Assembly (NCBI GenBank): GCA_937775205.1
Contig: CALKBX010000004.1
Span: forward strand, 1-64,000
From: an uncultured Verrucomicrobiae bacterium
GTDB taxonomy: Bacteria > Verrucomicrobiota > Verrucomicrobiia > Limisphaerales > UBA1100
Length of the DNA: 64,000 bases
Direction: 5' to 3'
Under the pieces are notes generated by a model that saw only the letters and a program-made list of their open reading frames with translations, had not been told where the DNA came from and made no database searches. Position 1 is the first letter of the stretch, and every line of letters begins with the position of its first letter. The position numbers and the translations under genes are program-made. Positions 35,460 to 44,812 of this stretch are shown here, piece after piece.

Positions 35460-36695
35460 TCACGCGTGGGCCGCGGATGATGCCGACGGCACTTCCCATT
35501 GTCCATCCAGCATCACTGCCTGTGCAGGGCCATTGTGGTTTATGATGCCTTCGATCGCATTTCCGACAGGGCCGCTGAATGGCAATGTAATCAAATCCGC
35601 GAACGCCGCCTCCGTTAACTCGCCTGTTTGCCCGGCCATCCCCAGCGCTCGGGCGGGGTTGATGGTGACGCACTGCAAAAGAGTTTCCAATTCTAAATCG
35701 GGAAAGGCCTCGCGATGGGCGCGGAGTTCGTCGAAGAGACTCAACTTCGCATCGCCATCGCGCATTGTGGCGAGGCTATCGGTGCCGAGACAAAGATTCA
35801 CGCCCGCCGCGCGCAACGCCTCGGCGCGAAACGGCGCGTGGCCAAAGTACGCGTGGCTGCGCGGACAATGAACGAGGCTCACTTGATTTTCCGCCAGCAA
35901 TCGAATGTCGTCGTCATCCAAATAATTGCCGTGAATGGCAAGCGTGCCCTCGCGCAATACGCCGTGACGCTTCGCGTGTTCGATGGGTGAACCGCTGCCG
36001 CAATCGGCCATCTCGCGGCCCGCGGCGGCAAGGCGTTCGTAAAGCGCGCCCGCGCCCTGGCGGAACATTTCGTCTTCCTCCACCGATTCGGCCAAGTGCA
36101 TCGCCAGCGGCAAACCCGTGGCGGCACACGCTTTGAGTAAATCCGGCTTGGTGGTGTACGGCGCGTGGGGCGACAAACCCGCGTGCCCGCGCGGCGGTTT
36201 GTGGCTGGCAATCCAGTCCGCCAAATCGGCCACGGCTTGGGCGGCATCGCTATTGGCGCGAATGACAATCAACTCCAAAAACGAAATCATCCGCAAGGGC
36301 GTGGCCGCCCACAGTTCGGGCAGCAAATCCGGCCGCGTCTCGATGTTGCCCAGCGTGGTGGTGCCGTGCCGCAAACATTGGGCCGCACCATGCAGCCATG
36401 ATTCGCGATGGGCGGCGTCATCCACATCCGCTTTGAGATCTACGATGGCGTTGATCCATTCGGTGAAGGAGCGCGGGGCAGGAATGGCGCCAACGAAATC
36501 GGTGTAGTCGAGATGGCAATGGGCATTGACCAACCCCGGCATCAAAATCACTTCGCCTAAATCTTCTGCCTCACTTTTATTTTCCGCCTCCGTCCATTTT
36601 CCCACGGCGGTAATGCGGTATCCATTCACGCGCACGAAGCCATCCGCGATGGGCGGTTGGGAAACAGGAACAACAATGCGCGCGCGCAGGAGCAC
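35460..36695 (-). CDS. Amidohydrolase-family deaminase (MTA/SAH or aminodeoxyfutalosine type)
   Basis: 411 residues, a metal-dependent TIM-barrel deaminase. Metal and active-site motifs: NAHCHLDY (HxH), SPHAPYTT, MHLAESVEE, HGNYLDDDD, HCPRSHAYFG and CLGTDSLAT (Asp ligand). These fit the MtaD/SsnA/MqnX group, which deaminates 5-methylthioadenosine, S-adenosylhomocysteine or aminodeoxyfutalosine; I cannot choose among them by eye. As bioA uses SAM as amino donor, salvage of adenosyl compounds is plausible. It is 2 bp upstream of bioF, so the three genes likely form one operon. Confidence 0.8.
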   Translation of the reverse strand: MLLRARIVVPVSQPPIADGFVRVNGYRITAVGKWTEAENKSEAEDLGEVILMPGLVNAHCHLDYTDFVGAIPAPRSFTEWINAIVDLKADVDDAAHRESWLHGAAQCLRHGTTTLGNIETRPDLLPELWAATPLRMISFLELIVIRANSDAAQAVADLADWIASHKPPRGHAGLSPHAPYTTKPDLLKACAATGLPLAMHLAESVEEDEMFRQGAGALYERLAAAGREMADCGSGSPIEHAKRHGVLREGTLAIHGNYLDDDDIRLLAENQVSLVHCPRSHAYFGHAPFRAEALRAAGVNLCLGTDSLATMRDGDAKLSLFDELRAHREAFPDLELETLLQCVTINPARALGMAGQTGELTEAAFADLITLPFSGPVGNAIEGIINHNGPAQAVMLDGQWEVPSASSAAHA

Positions 36696-36736
36696 GCGCC
36701 ACGCTAACGGGGAACCCGCATCGCGGTCAACCTATG

Positions 36737-37090
36737 TCAAGCCGCCACCGCTTGGAGCCCGCTCTTTAATTGAGCCGCTTGTTTATGATTGCGGGCCTTG
36801 AGCTTGCTGTGTCGCTTGCGCAATTGCGCCTGCACTTTTTTGGTGACGAGATCGATGGCCGCGTAAAGGTCATCTTCCGCATCCCGCGCGATGAGATTTT
36901 GGCCGGGTAAAGCCACTTTCATCGTGCAGGTGAACCGCTTGTCGGGGTGGCCGATGTGGTCACGTTCCAAGTTCACAAACGCCGCGAGGGCGTGGGTTTC
37001 CTGATGATCGAGCTTCTCGACACATAAACGAACGTGATCCTTGAGGGCATCGGTAAGGGTAACTTTGTGGGTAGACAGGACCAATTTCAT
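36737..37090 (-). CDS. hpf: Ribosome hibernation-promoting factor (short HPF/RaiA type)
   Basis: 117 residues from the ATG at 37090. Binds the 30S subunit near the decoding centre and helps silence ribosomes in stationary phase. Features of the family: N-terminal strand MKLVLSTHKVTLTDALKDHV, middle HPDKRFTCTMKVALPGQ and NLIARDAEDDLYAAIDLVTKKVQAQLRKRHSK. Only the N-terminal domain is present, so this is the short form. Between xylB and the amidohydrolase operon, with ~94 bp upstream containing an AT-rich stretch (TTATTTATAATT). Confidence 0.9.
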   Translation of the reverse strand: MKLVLSTHKVTLTDALKDHVRLCVEKLDHQETHALAAFVNLERDHIGHPDKRFTCTMKVALPGQNLIARDAEDDLYAAIDLVTKKVQAQLRKRHSKLKARNHKQAAQLKSGLQAVAA

Positions 37091-37184
37091 ACAATGACAA
37101 CCTACCACACATTCAGGATTTCGCCAGTGGAAGAGGCAAAAACTTTATGAACTTGCTCACACCGGGAAGCCCTTTATTCACAAG

Positions 37185-38714
37185 TTATTTATAATTCAAA
37201 AACTTGCGGTGGCGGGAAAATGTGGTTCGAAGGTCAGTTGATAATTGGCCGTAAATCGCCTGTATTTCGCGATAAACTGCCACATTTTCGTTTTTCGGAT
37301 GCGCTGTTTCGCGTGAGTTTAACTTCACAAATTGGTCTGAAAAATTATTTATCGAGACTTTTTCACAATGATTTTTGGCCACGCACCACATCGCTTGGAG
37401 AGCAGCGCCGTACGCAGCGCCTTCGCTGACGGCGAGAGTCACCACCTCGGCATTGAAAACATCGGCCATGATTTGCCGCCAAAGTTTAGATTGCGCCCCG
37501 CCGCCGGTGGCGCGGATTTGCTTGGGCTTCACGCCGAGCGTGGCAAGGCGGCGAAGGCCGTAATTCATCCCGAGCGTCACGCCCTCCATCGCCGCGCGCG
37601 CGAAGTGACCCGCGCTGTGCGTGCGCGGATTGACGCCGAACCACACGCCCGTGCCATCGGGCACATTCGGCGTGCGCTCGCCTTCGAGGTACGGCAACAG
37701 AATCAGACCCTCGCTTCCGGCGCGAACTTTGGCGGCGGCTTTTTCAAATTGCGCGTGCGAGAGGACGCAATCGTTCCGCACCATCTCAGTGGCCACGGTG
37801 ACGTTCATGGTGCAAAGCAGCGGCAGCCAACGATTGGTGGAATCGCAGAAAGCAGCAATCTCGCCTTGGGGATCAATGATGGGTTTTGATGCGCAAGCGT
37901 AAATCGTTCCACTCGTTCCGAAACTTGCAGTGACAATTCCCGGCCGCGTATTGCCGGTGCCGATGGCTCCCATCATATTGTCGCCGCCGCCGGCGCTCAC
38001 GAGTGTGTCCGTGGAAAGGCCCAGCGATTTTGCAGTTGCAGCGGAAAGATGGCCGGCGGGTTGGTCGCTAGAAATGAGGGGCGGCAGTTTGTCCGCCAAC
38101 GCCGGGTCGATGGCTTTGATGGCGGCGGCCGACCACTTGCGTTTTTTGACATCAAGTAATGCCGTGCCGCTGGCGTCGCCGTATTCCATCACGGCGTTTC
38201 CGGTGAGCCAAAAGTTTAGGAAATCGTGCGGCAACAAAACCGTGGCGAGGCGTTTGTAATTTTTTGGTTCGTGCTTTTTCAGCCACGCGATCTTTGGTGC
38301 GGTGAAGCCCGGCAACATCGCGTTCCCAACACGGTCGATGGTTTTTTTAAGGCCGCCGAGTTTTCGAGTGATCGTGTCGCACTCGGCGGTGGTGGTGGTA
38401 TCGCACCAAAGTTTGGCGGGGCGAATGACCGCGCCCTTTTTATCGAGTGGCACAAACCCGTGTTGTTGGCCGCTGACGCCAATGCCCTTCACCTCGGCCG
38501 CGCTGGCTTTAGCTTGTTTGAGCGCGGCTTTGATCGTGGCCGCCGTGGCGCGTTTCCAAGTTTCCGGATGCTGCTCCTTCGCGCCCGCGGGCAAAGCACT
38601 GATGAGTCCGTAAGCGCGTTGGGCGCTGCCGAGCACCTTGCCATTCTTGGCATCCACCACCAACGCCTTGGTGGATTGCGTGCCGCTATCGATGCCAATA
38701 AAAAGTTCGCGCAT
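37185..38714 (-). CDS. xylB: Xylulokinase (FGGY kinase)
   Basis: 509 residues. Phosphorylates D-xylulose for the pentose-phosphate pathway. Seen: the N-terminal FIGIDSGTQSTKALVVDAK phosphate-1 loop, SGQQHGFVPLD, a central DASGTALLDVKKRKW block, SAGGGDNMMGAIGTG, and the C-terminal RATGGGAQSKLWRQIMADVFN ATP-binding motif. Length matches XylB rather than glycerol kinase. No xylose isomerase or regulator is adjacent. hisS lies 7 bp upstream on the same strand. Confidence 0.9.
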   Translation of the reverse strand: MRELFIGIDSGTQSTKALVVDAKNGKVLGSAQRAYGLISALPAGAKEQHPETWKRATAATIKAALKQAKASAAEVKGIGVSGQQHGFVPLDKKGAVIRPAKLWCDTTTTAECDTITRKLGGLKKTIDRVGNAMLPGFTAPKIAWLKKHEPKNYKRLATVLLPHDFLNFWLTGNAVMEYGDASGTALLDVKKRKWSAAAIKAIDPALADKLPPLISSDQPAGHLSAATAKSLGLSTDTLVSAGGGDNMMGAIGTGNTRPGIVTASFGTSGTIYACASKPIIDPQGEIAAFCDSTNRWLPLLCTMNVTVATEMVRNDCVLSHAQFEKAAAKVRAGSEGLILLPYLEGERTPNVPDGTGVWFGVNPRTHSAGHFARAAMEGVTLGMNYGLRRLATLGVKPKQIRATGGGAQSKLWRQIMADVFNAEVVTLAVSEGAAYGAALQAMWCVAKNHCEKVSINNFSDQFVKLNSRETAHPKNENVAVYREIQAIYGQLSTDLRTTFSRHRKFLNYK

Positions 38715-38721
38715 TGAATGG

Positions 38722-39987
38722 CTACTCCGAATCGTCGGCGCAAATGATTTGAATCATTCGGTTTCCCAGCTCACCGAAGGGAACTTTTTCCTCTTGTTTT
38801 GTTTCGAAATAATTCAATACGGCAAACTCATCATCTTCAATTCGGACGGTAAATCCGGCTCCAACTTCGAGGGCTCGTTTGATTTGCTTGTCCGGCTTCA
38901 TCGAGACGAATGGATAATCCACACACCAACCTTCCTCCCGCAGCTTCTGAACCATCGACAATGTGGGGGGACGTTTAGTTTCATCCTCAACCAGGGCGTA
39001 GACTTCAATGTTGCCGGGGATTTCCGGCATCAATCCTCGTTCTTTCAACAACTCCACCAACACCACATCGCCCATCGCAAATCCGGCAGCGGGGATTTCT
39101 TTTTTACCGCCGGAAACAAGGCTCACTAATTGATCATAACGGCCGCCGCCAGCGATGGCGCGGAATTTGCCGTGGCGATCGAAGGCTTCGTAGACGACTC
39201 CAGTGTAATACGCGAGGCCGCGGATGACGTTGTAATCGATCTTCACAAAATCGCTCATGCCGCGCGCGGCAAGATTGTCGAGCACGGCTTGGAGTTCTTC
39301 GGTCGGTTCGGCGCTGTCGATGAAATCGCGAACCTGCTCCAATGTGAAACCAAGCGCTTGGAATTTCTTTTCACTTTCTTCGGGCGCGGTACGTTCGAGT
39401 TTGTCGACGGCTTGATAAAAATCGTAAGCCTTCGATTCGTCGCCGCCGTTTTGATTGAAAAAATCCTGCCACGCGTTGCGGCTGCTGAGTCGAATAACAA
39501 AGTCCTCGGCGGTTAGGTTGAAATTGCGCAGCAAGTCGATGAGCATTGCGATCAGTTCCGCATCGGCGGCGGGGTCAGCTTCGCCAAAGATATCAGCATT
39601 GAACTGAAAGTGCTCGCGCAGTCGGCCTTTTTGCTGGCGCTCGTAACGGAAGAGTTGCGGGATAGAATACCACTTGAGCGGTTTTTTGTAATGCCGTTCA
39701 CGGGCGGCCACCATCCGAGCCACGGTGGGGGTCATCTCCGGACGTAATGAAACGGCGCGTTCGCCCTTGTCTTCGAAGTTGTAAAGTTGGCCGACAATTT
39801 CCTGACCGCTCTTGGCGGTGAACAAACTCAGCGGCTCCAGCGGCGGGCCATCGTAGGGTTGAAAAGCATAGAATTCGGCGATTTCGTGCCACACGTCAAA
39901 AATGTGTTTGCGCACGTTGGCACTCCAAGCCTCGCCGTCGGGCAGGGGCTCGGGATAAAAATCACGAAATCCGGGCAGTCGCTTCAC
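38722..39987 (-). CDS. hisS: Histidyl-tRNA synthetase
   Basis: The class II synthetase for tRNA-His. The sequence has RLPGFRDFYPE at the start, motif 2 (RYERQQKGRLREHFQFNADIFG split by family spacing), GLAYYTGVVYEAFDR and AGGGRYDQL (His-specific loops), and a C-terminal anticodon domain. The frame is open to 40056, but the extra N-terminal ~23 residues run through a palindromic repeat, so the GTG at 39987 (MKRLPGFRDFYPE) is preferred. No strong ribosome binding site is visible. Approximately 420 residues, normal for the family. Confidence 0.9.
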   Translation of the reverse strand: MKRLPGFRDFYPEPLPDGEAWSANVRKHIFDVWHEIAEFYAFQPYDGPPLEPLSLFTAKSGQEIVGQLYNFEDKGERAVSLRPEMTPTVARMVAARERHYKKPLKWYSIPQLFRYERQQKGRLREHFQFNADIFGEADPAADAELIAMLIDLLRNFNLTAEDFVIRLSSRNAWQDFFNQNGGDESKAYDFYQAVDKLERTAPEESEKKFQALGFTLEQVRDFIDSAEPTEELQAVLDNLAARGMSDFVKIDYNVIRGLAYYTGVVYEAFDRHGKFRAIAGGGRYDQLVSLVSGGKKEIPAAGFAMGDVVLVELLKERGLMPEIPGNIEVYALVEDETKRPPTLSMVQKLREEGWCVDYPFVSMKPDKQIKRALEVGAGFTVRIEDDEFAVLNYFETKQEEKVPFGELGNRMIQIICADDSE

Positions 39988-40047
39988 GCGGGGAGAAAAC
40001 AACCGGCAGAGGCGATGGTCAAGCGCGGAAGCTGGGAAATTTACTTG

Positions 40048-40120
40048 AACCGCCAAGGCGTCAAGGCGCCAAGGGAAACCAATACTTAAAAAATCTTGGC
40101 GTCTTTGCGCCTTGGCGGTT
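40048..40120. repeat. Long inverted repeat AACCGCCAAGGCG...
   Basis: Arms 40048-40073 and 40095-40120 pair at 23 of 26 positions around a 21-base loop. A CCGCCAAGGCG...CCTTGGCGG element of this type is a known dispersed repeat in many environmental bacteria. It lies between hemQ and hisS, and could act as a terminator-like hairpin for hemQ. Confidence 0.85.
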
Positions 40121-40125
40121 GATTT

Positions 40126-40941
40126 TCACAACCCCAAATGCGCCCACAACGCCGGCGGCTCAAGGCGGAGGTTAATGTAAAATGGGCCGAAATCGCCGTA
40201 GCGGGCGGTGACTTCGTCTTTGCGCATTTCGTGGACGATGTCTTTTATCGAGGCCACTTCTTTGGCCATGAGGGTAACGCCCCATTCCCAATCATCGAGG
40301 CCGGTACTGCCGGTGATGAGCTGGCTAATGCGGCCGGCATATTTGCGGCCGGTGGTGGCGTGGGTTTTCATCAGCTTTTTGCGCGTTTCGAAATCGAGAC
40401 TATACCAGTTGTCCTCACCCGCGCGCTTTTTGAGCATGGGATAAAAACACATCACATCCCAATCAGGCATTTCGGGATAGAGCCGGAATTTTTCGTAATC
40501 CACTTTCCATGCCATCAGCTCTTCCATTTTGGTGTCAAACTCGGGCGTGCCTTCTTCGAGCTTGAACTCCCGCTGCGCGCGCGCTTTGAGATCATCCTCG
40601 GTCGGTTGATACTCCGTCAACTCCGTGACGCTGAAATAGCTGTAAACCAAATCAATACTGCCTGCTGGAAAACACCCCTCGAGGTCGCGATGCATTTGCG
40701 CGAGCTGCGCGAGATCCTCGTGGAACAGCCAAAACGCAAGATCCGCCTTGCCGCTCACATTGGCAAAGCACCGTAATGATGGATGGGACGCATTGTTGTT
40801 GGCTGCGCAGAGGGCTTCGAGGCGTTCGCGCGCGGCCTCGCTTTCAAGCGGGGACAGTTCATCCCACGCCATACGATCCACACGATAAAACAAATGCATC
40901 ACGTGGATGCCCTCGGTCATTTTCACAGTCGGCAAAGTCAT
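40126..40941 (-). CDS. hemQ: Chlorite dismutase-family heme synthase HemQ
   Basis: 271 residues, a pentameric alpha/beta ferredoxin-like fold used in Gram-positive and PVC bacteria to convert coproheme to heme b by oxidative decarboxylation. Typical: YPMLKKRAGEDNWYSL, RKKLMKTHATTGRKYAG with proximal His at ~194, GLDDWEWGVTLMAKE and ARYGDFGPF. The Arg expected for true chlorite dismutase is not in the right context, so HemQ is the better name. The M48 and Nramp genes lie further upstream on the same strand. Confidence 0.88.
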   Translation of the reverse strand: MTLPTVKMTEGIHVMHLFYRVDRMAWDELSPLESEAARERLEALCAANNNASHPSLRCFANVSGKADLAFWLFHEDLAQLAQMHRDLEGCFPAGSIDLVYSYFSVTELTEYQPTEDDLKARAQREFKLEEGTPEFDTKMEELMAWKVDYEKFRLYPEMPDWDVMCFYPMLKKRAGEDNWYSLDFETRKKLMKTHATTGRKYAGRISQLITGSTGLDDWEWGVTLMAKEVASIKDIVHEMRKDEVTARYGDFGPFYINLRLEPPALWAHLGL

Positions 40942-41011
40942 AATTTTTTACGGGCAGGGAGAGTGTTCAATCTTCCGTTGTTTGGCAAAGGAAAACCCGT
41001 CGACGGGGCGA

Positions 41012-42370
41012 CTAATTCAATTTCTGGTAAAACTGAAACAACCCCACCGCCGCCATCGCGATCGCCGAAATCCACAGCAACGCCGTCCATACTTTGCCCG
41101 GCTGAAGCGGTTTGTCCGTTTGTTTGTACCGGAAATACAGCGCCGCACCCGCGAGGAATGGCAGCATCAACGCCTGCGCCACGCCGCCCACCAGCACCAG
41201 CGACACCGGCGCACCCACAAATAAATACACTCCCGCACACACCAATGGCACGATGACACAACATTGGCTCAGCAATTTCGCACGCTCCTTTTCGCTGCGC
41301 GGTTTCTTCAGTTGAAACAGCACCAACCCATCCGCCAACAATCGCGCGTTCGAAGCCGAAGCCGTCACCATCGTAGAAAACAGCACCACAAACGCGCCCA
41401 CTAAAAAAATTGTCAATCCCGCCTCGCCCAGCGGCGCGTACATTTTGGAAAGATCCGCGATCATCGTCTCATTGCTCACCCCCGAAGTGCCGTGCAACAA
41501 CGCCGCGCCCAGCAGAAAAAACGCCACGGTCGCGCCCGTGTAAATCACCATCGAAACACACGCATCAATTCGCATCACCCGCAGCCACCCCTGCGTGCGC
41601 CGGTACCACACATTCGTCGGATTCGGCGTGCCCACGTTGCGCGCGTAGCCTTTTTCCAAACACCAGTATGGATAATAAATCAACTCCGATGCCCCCACGC
41701 CGATGATGCCGAACGCCGCAAACGCTGTGGAAAAATCCCCCGGCAAACGAAACTGAAATCCCTCGCGAATATCGCCCCACGAAATCGAATGCGCCGCCAT
41801 CTCCGGCGACCATTGCAAACTGCCCAACGCGAACAACGTCGCCACCACAAACAGCACCACCATAATTATGGAAAACAACTCCACCGGCTTGTACTTTCCC
41901 GAGGCCAAAATCGCCACCGTCATCGCCGACACCACCAGCGCGATCAGGCGGTCAATCGTGAAAATCCCCGTTCCCCCAAACCCCGCGAACCAGCCCAACT
42001 CCGCCACCACCTTCCCCACCCCGCCCACAATGCCGCCGAGCTGAAACAAAATCCCAACAAACATAAACAGCCAACACCACACCAACCAAGACACCACCAA
42101 CCGCGGCCCCGGAATCGTGTTCATCGCCTCCAACGTCGTCATCCCCTTGGAAATCGCAAACCGCCCCAGCTCCACCTGCACCAGCACCTTAATCATACAT
42201 CCGCCGATGATAAACCACAGCAAGCTGAATCCATACTCCGCCCCCACCATCGGCGTGGCAATCAACTCCCCCGAGCCCACGATGCAAGCGGTGATAATCA
42301 ACCCCGGCCCAAGATGCCGAATAATTCCGCGCCAATGAGTCGGCGCATCCTGAGGGCCAGTAGTGGACAT
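41012..42370 (-). CDS. Nramp-like divalent cation transporter without canonical metal motifs
   Basis: 452 residues with ~11 membrane helices; the first helix LGPGLIITACIVGSGELIAT aligns with the Nramp TM1 but has GSGE instead of DPGN. TM6 also lacks the MPH motif (AFGIIGVGASELIYYPYWC). Overall length and the VQVELGRF pattern fit Nramp. Canonical Nramp uses DPGN and MPH to bind Mn2+/Fe2+, so this clade may carry other ions or Mg2+. Downstream of an M48 peptidase gene with ~43 bp between. Confidence 0.75.
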   Translation of the reverse strand: MSTTGPQDAPTHWRGIIRHLGPGLIITACIVGSGELIATPMVGAEYGFSLLWFIIGGCMIKVLVQVELGRFAISKGMTTLEAMNTIPGPRLVVSWLVWCWLFMFVGILFQLGGIVGGVGKVVAELGWFAGFGGTGIFTIDRLIALVVSAMTVAILASGKYKPVELFSIIMVVLFVVATLFALGSLQWSPEMAAHSISWGDIREGFQFRLPGDFSTAFAAFGIIGVGASELIYYPYWCLEKGYARNVGTPNPTNVWYRRTQGWLRVMRIDACVSMVIYTGATVAFFLLGAALLHGTSGVSNETMIADLSKMYAPLGEAGLTIFLVGAFVVLFSTMVTASASNARLLADGLVLFQLKKPRSEKERAKLLSQCCVIVPLVCAGVYLFVGAPVSLVLVGGVAQALMLPFLAGAALYFRYKQTDKPLQPGKVWTALLWISAIAMAAVGLFQFYQKLN

Positions 42371-42413
42371 GACCGAAGGCTAGTTTAAAGAAGTGATGGA
42401 AACAAGCCCTACA

Positions 42414-43451
42414 CTATTTCCAGCGCACCACGTCGCCGGCTTTTAATGTAGTGGCGGGTTTGGCGGGGCGGGGTTTTCCGGCGCGGGTGAGTTGGGGCGG
42501 GCCGGTGGGGCGAATGCCGGCTTTGCGGCGGGCGGTGTAAATGGTCATTCCGGGTTTCCACGGGATGACTTTGCGCTCGCCGGTTTTGGGGTTGATAAGG
42601 GTGATGGTTTTGGAACTTTGCTTGGGCAGCGTTGGCGCAATAGTGACGGGCGGCTCTTCAGTTCCCCGCGGGCGGTATTGGAGTTGGGCTTCGGGCAGGA
42701 GGCGTTTGAGATCCTCGATGCGTTGTTCGTCCAGCGGATGGGTGCGCAGAAACCACGGCGTGCTGCTGCCGCCTTGGGCGCGATTGTATTCGGCGAAGCG
42801 TTCCCAAAACTTAATCGCCTCCGCCGGATCGTATCCCGCGCGCGCCATATAAATAAGCCCGATGCGGTCGGCCTCGCTTTCCTGCAGCCGACTGTGCGGC
42901 AGCTCGGAGCCAAGCGTGGTGCCGATGCCGTAGGCGATCATCAACGCGTTTTTGGAAATGGCATCCATTTTGGTGAATTGCGAAATCAACACCAGCCCGA
43001 CGCCCTGCACCACGAGAACGCGGCTGAAGCGTTCCGCGCCGTGATGCGCCACCGCGTGCGCCACCTCGTGCGCCAACACCGTGGCGAGGCCGGCCTCGGT
43101 TTGGGTGATTTGCAACATGCCGGTGTACACTCCCACCTTTCCACCCGGCAAACAAAAGGCATTAGCTTGGCTGTTTTCAAACAGCACAAACTCCCACTGC
43201 GCCTTGGGCAGATCCGCCACCGCGGCGATGCGGCTGCCCACACGCTGCAGAATGGCGGTGGCATTTTGATCATTACTCAGCGGCGTGCTGGCTTTTAGAT
43301 TGGTAAACGCACTGCGCCCCATGCTGCGTTCCATGGAGGGGGAAATCAGATTGAGCTGCGAGCGGCCAGTCTCCGGCACAGTGGTACACGCGATCGGCCC
43401 CAGCAACAGCGCGGCAATGCTTAAGCATTTGAAGTAACCCAAAAACCTCAT
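42414..43451 (-). CDS. M48-family metallopeptidase lipoprotein
   Basis: 345 residues. N-terminal lipobox LLLGPIAC (Cys ~22), so outer-membrane or periplasmic. Catalytic HEVAH (in LAHEVAHAVAHH, zinc ligands) and the third ligand in ESEADRIGL (Glu). The C-terminal ~75 residues (ending LKAGDVVRWK) are Pro/Arg/Lys-rich and lie outside the peptidase domain. It resembles BepA/LoiP-type quality-control proteases of outer-membrane assembly. The tail could bind peptidoglycan or a substrate; that is a guess. Divergent from larA, with ~85 bp between. Confidence 0.85.
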   Translation of the reverse strand: MRFLGYFKCLSIAALLLGPIACTTVPETGRSQLNLISPSMERSMGRSAFTNLKASTPLSNDQNATAILQRVGSRIAAVADLPKAQWEFVLFENSQANAFCLPGGKVGVYTGMLQITQTEAGLATVLAHEVAHAVAHHGAERFSRVLVVQGVGLVLISQFTKMDAISKNALMIAYGIGTTLGSELPHSRLQESEADRIGLIYMARAGYDPAEAIKFWERFAEYNRAQGGSSTPWFLRTHPLDEQRIEDLKRLLPEAQLQYRPRGTEEPPVTIAPTLPKQSSKTITLINPKTGERKVIPWKPGMTIYTARRKAGIRPTGPPQLTRAGKPRPAKPATTLKAGDVVRWK

Positions 43452-43536
43452 TGGCGGAGCATACGAAATTTACTGTTTTTTTCAAGCACCGCATTTGCCT
43501 TGGCCCCGCCTCGGGCGGACGGCATACTGCGCGTGG

Positions 43537-44802
43537 ATGGAAATCCAACTCGCATACGGCGAAGGGCAGTTGCCCATTGAATGCCCCGACGACCGCACGA
43601 CGGTCATCCACCCCACCCCGCGCGAAGGGTTGGCCGATGAACGTGCCGCGCTGCTTGCCGCGCTGGAAAACCCCATCGGCGAGAAACCGCTCAAGCAGTT
43701 GATAAAAGCGGACACCAAAATCTGCATCCTCTTCACCGACCTCACCCGCGCCACACCCAACGAACGCATCATCCCGTGGTTGCTGGAGCACTTGGCCCAC
43801 GTGCCGCGCGAAAACATTTTATTGCTCAACCAACTCGGCACGCATCGACCCAATTCGCGCGCGGAGATGGAGCAAATGCTCACGCGCGAAGTGGTCAACA
43901 ATTATCGCGTGCTCAACGCCGAGCCCTTCAACCGCGAGGCGCACGTGGAGCTGGGCACCACCCACGACGGCACGCCCGCGCTCATTCACCGCCACGCCGT
44001 GGAGGCGGATTTGCGCATTGTCACCGGCTATATCGAGCCGCACTTTTTCGCCGGCTACAGCGGCGGCCCCAAGGGCATCATGCCCGGCGTGGCGGCGCTG
44101 GAGACGGTGATGAGCAATCACGGTGCAAGACACATCGGCAATCCCAAGAGCACCTTTGGCGTCACGTACGGCAACCCGATTTGGGAGGAAATGCTCGCCA
44201 TCGCCCAGCGGCCGGGGCCGAGTTTCTTGCTGAATGTCACGCTGAACGAGCAGCGCCATATAACCAATGTATTTGCCGGCAACCTCATCGAGGCGCACAA
44301 AAATGGCTGCGAGTTTGTGGCACGCACCGCGATGCAGCCGGTGGAAAAACCCTTCGACGTGGTGGTGACCACCAACAGCGGTTACCCATTGGACCTCAAT
44401 TTATATCAAGGCGTGAAAGGCATGAGCGCCGGGGCGCGGATTGTGAAGGAAGGCGGCACGCTCATCCTCGCCTGCGAATGCCGCGAAGGCGTGCCGGAGC
44501 ACAGCCCGATGGATCAATTGCTGCGCACCGCGCGCAGCCCGGAAGAAGTGCTGAGTCTGCTCGCCACGCCGGGCTTTGAAAAACCCGAGCAATGGCAAGC
44601 GCAGATCCAAGCTCTAATCCAGCAACGAGCCGATGTGCGCGTGTACAGTTCGCTTGATGCCGAAACCCTGCGCGCCGCGCATCTCACGCCCTGCGAAGAC
44701 ATCAGCACGATGGTCGCCGCCGAGCTGGAACGCCACGGGCCGGATGCCCGCGTGGCGGTGCTGCCGCAGGGGCCGTTGACGATTCCGTATTTGATCGAGT
44801 GA
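43537..44802 (+). CDS. larA: Nickel-dependent lactate racemase-like protein LarA
   Basis: 421 residues from the ATG at 43537 (MEIQLAYGEGQLPIECP). The family has a nickel-pincer cofactor made by LarB/C/E. Seen: LFTDLTRATPNERIIPW, LNQLGTHRPNS, and HRHAVEADLRIVTGYIEPHFFAGYSGGPKG with the conserved His/Lys residues around the active site. LarA homologues also include other 2-hydroxyacid racemases or epimerases, so the substrate is open. LarB/C/E are not in the window. The stop at 44802 is followed by a palindrome. Confidence 0.85.
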   Translation: MEIQLAYGEGQLPIECPDDRTTVIHPTPREGLADERAALLAALENPIGEKPLKQLIKADTKICILFTDLTRATPNERIIPWLLEHLAHVPRENILLLNQLGTHRPNSRAEMEQMLTREVVNNYRVLNAEPFNREAHVELGTTHDGTPALIHRHAVEADLRIVTGYIEPHFFAGYSGGPKGIMPGVAALETVMSNHGARHIGNPKSTFGVTYGNPIWEEMLAIAQRPGPSFLLNVTLNEQRHITNVFAGNLIEAHKNGCEFVARTAMQPVEKPFDVVVTTNSGYPLDLNLYQGVKGMSAGARIVKEGGTLILACECREGVPEHSPMDQLLRTARSPEEVLSLLATPGFEKPEQWQAQIQALIQQRADVRVYSSLDAETLRAAHLTPCEDISTMVAAELERHGPDARVAVLPQGPLTIPYLIE

Positions 44803-44812
44803 ACATCGGCAA

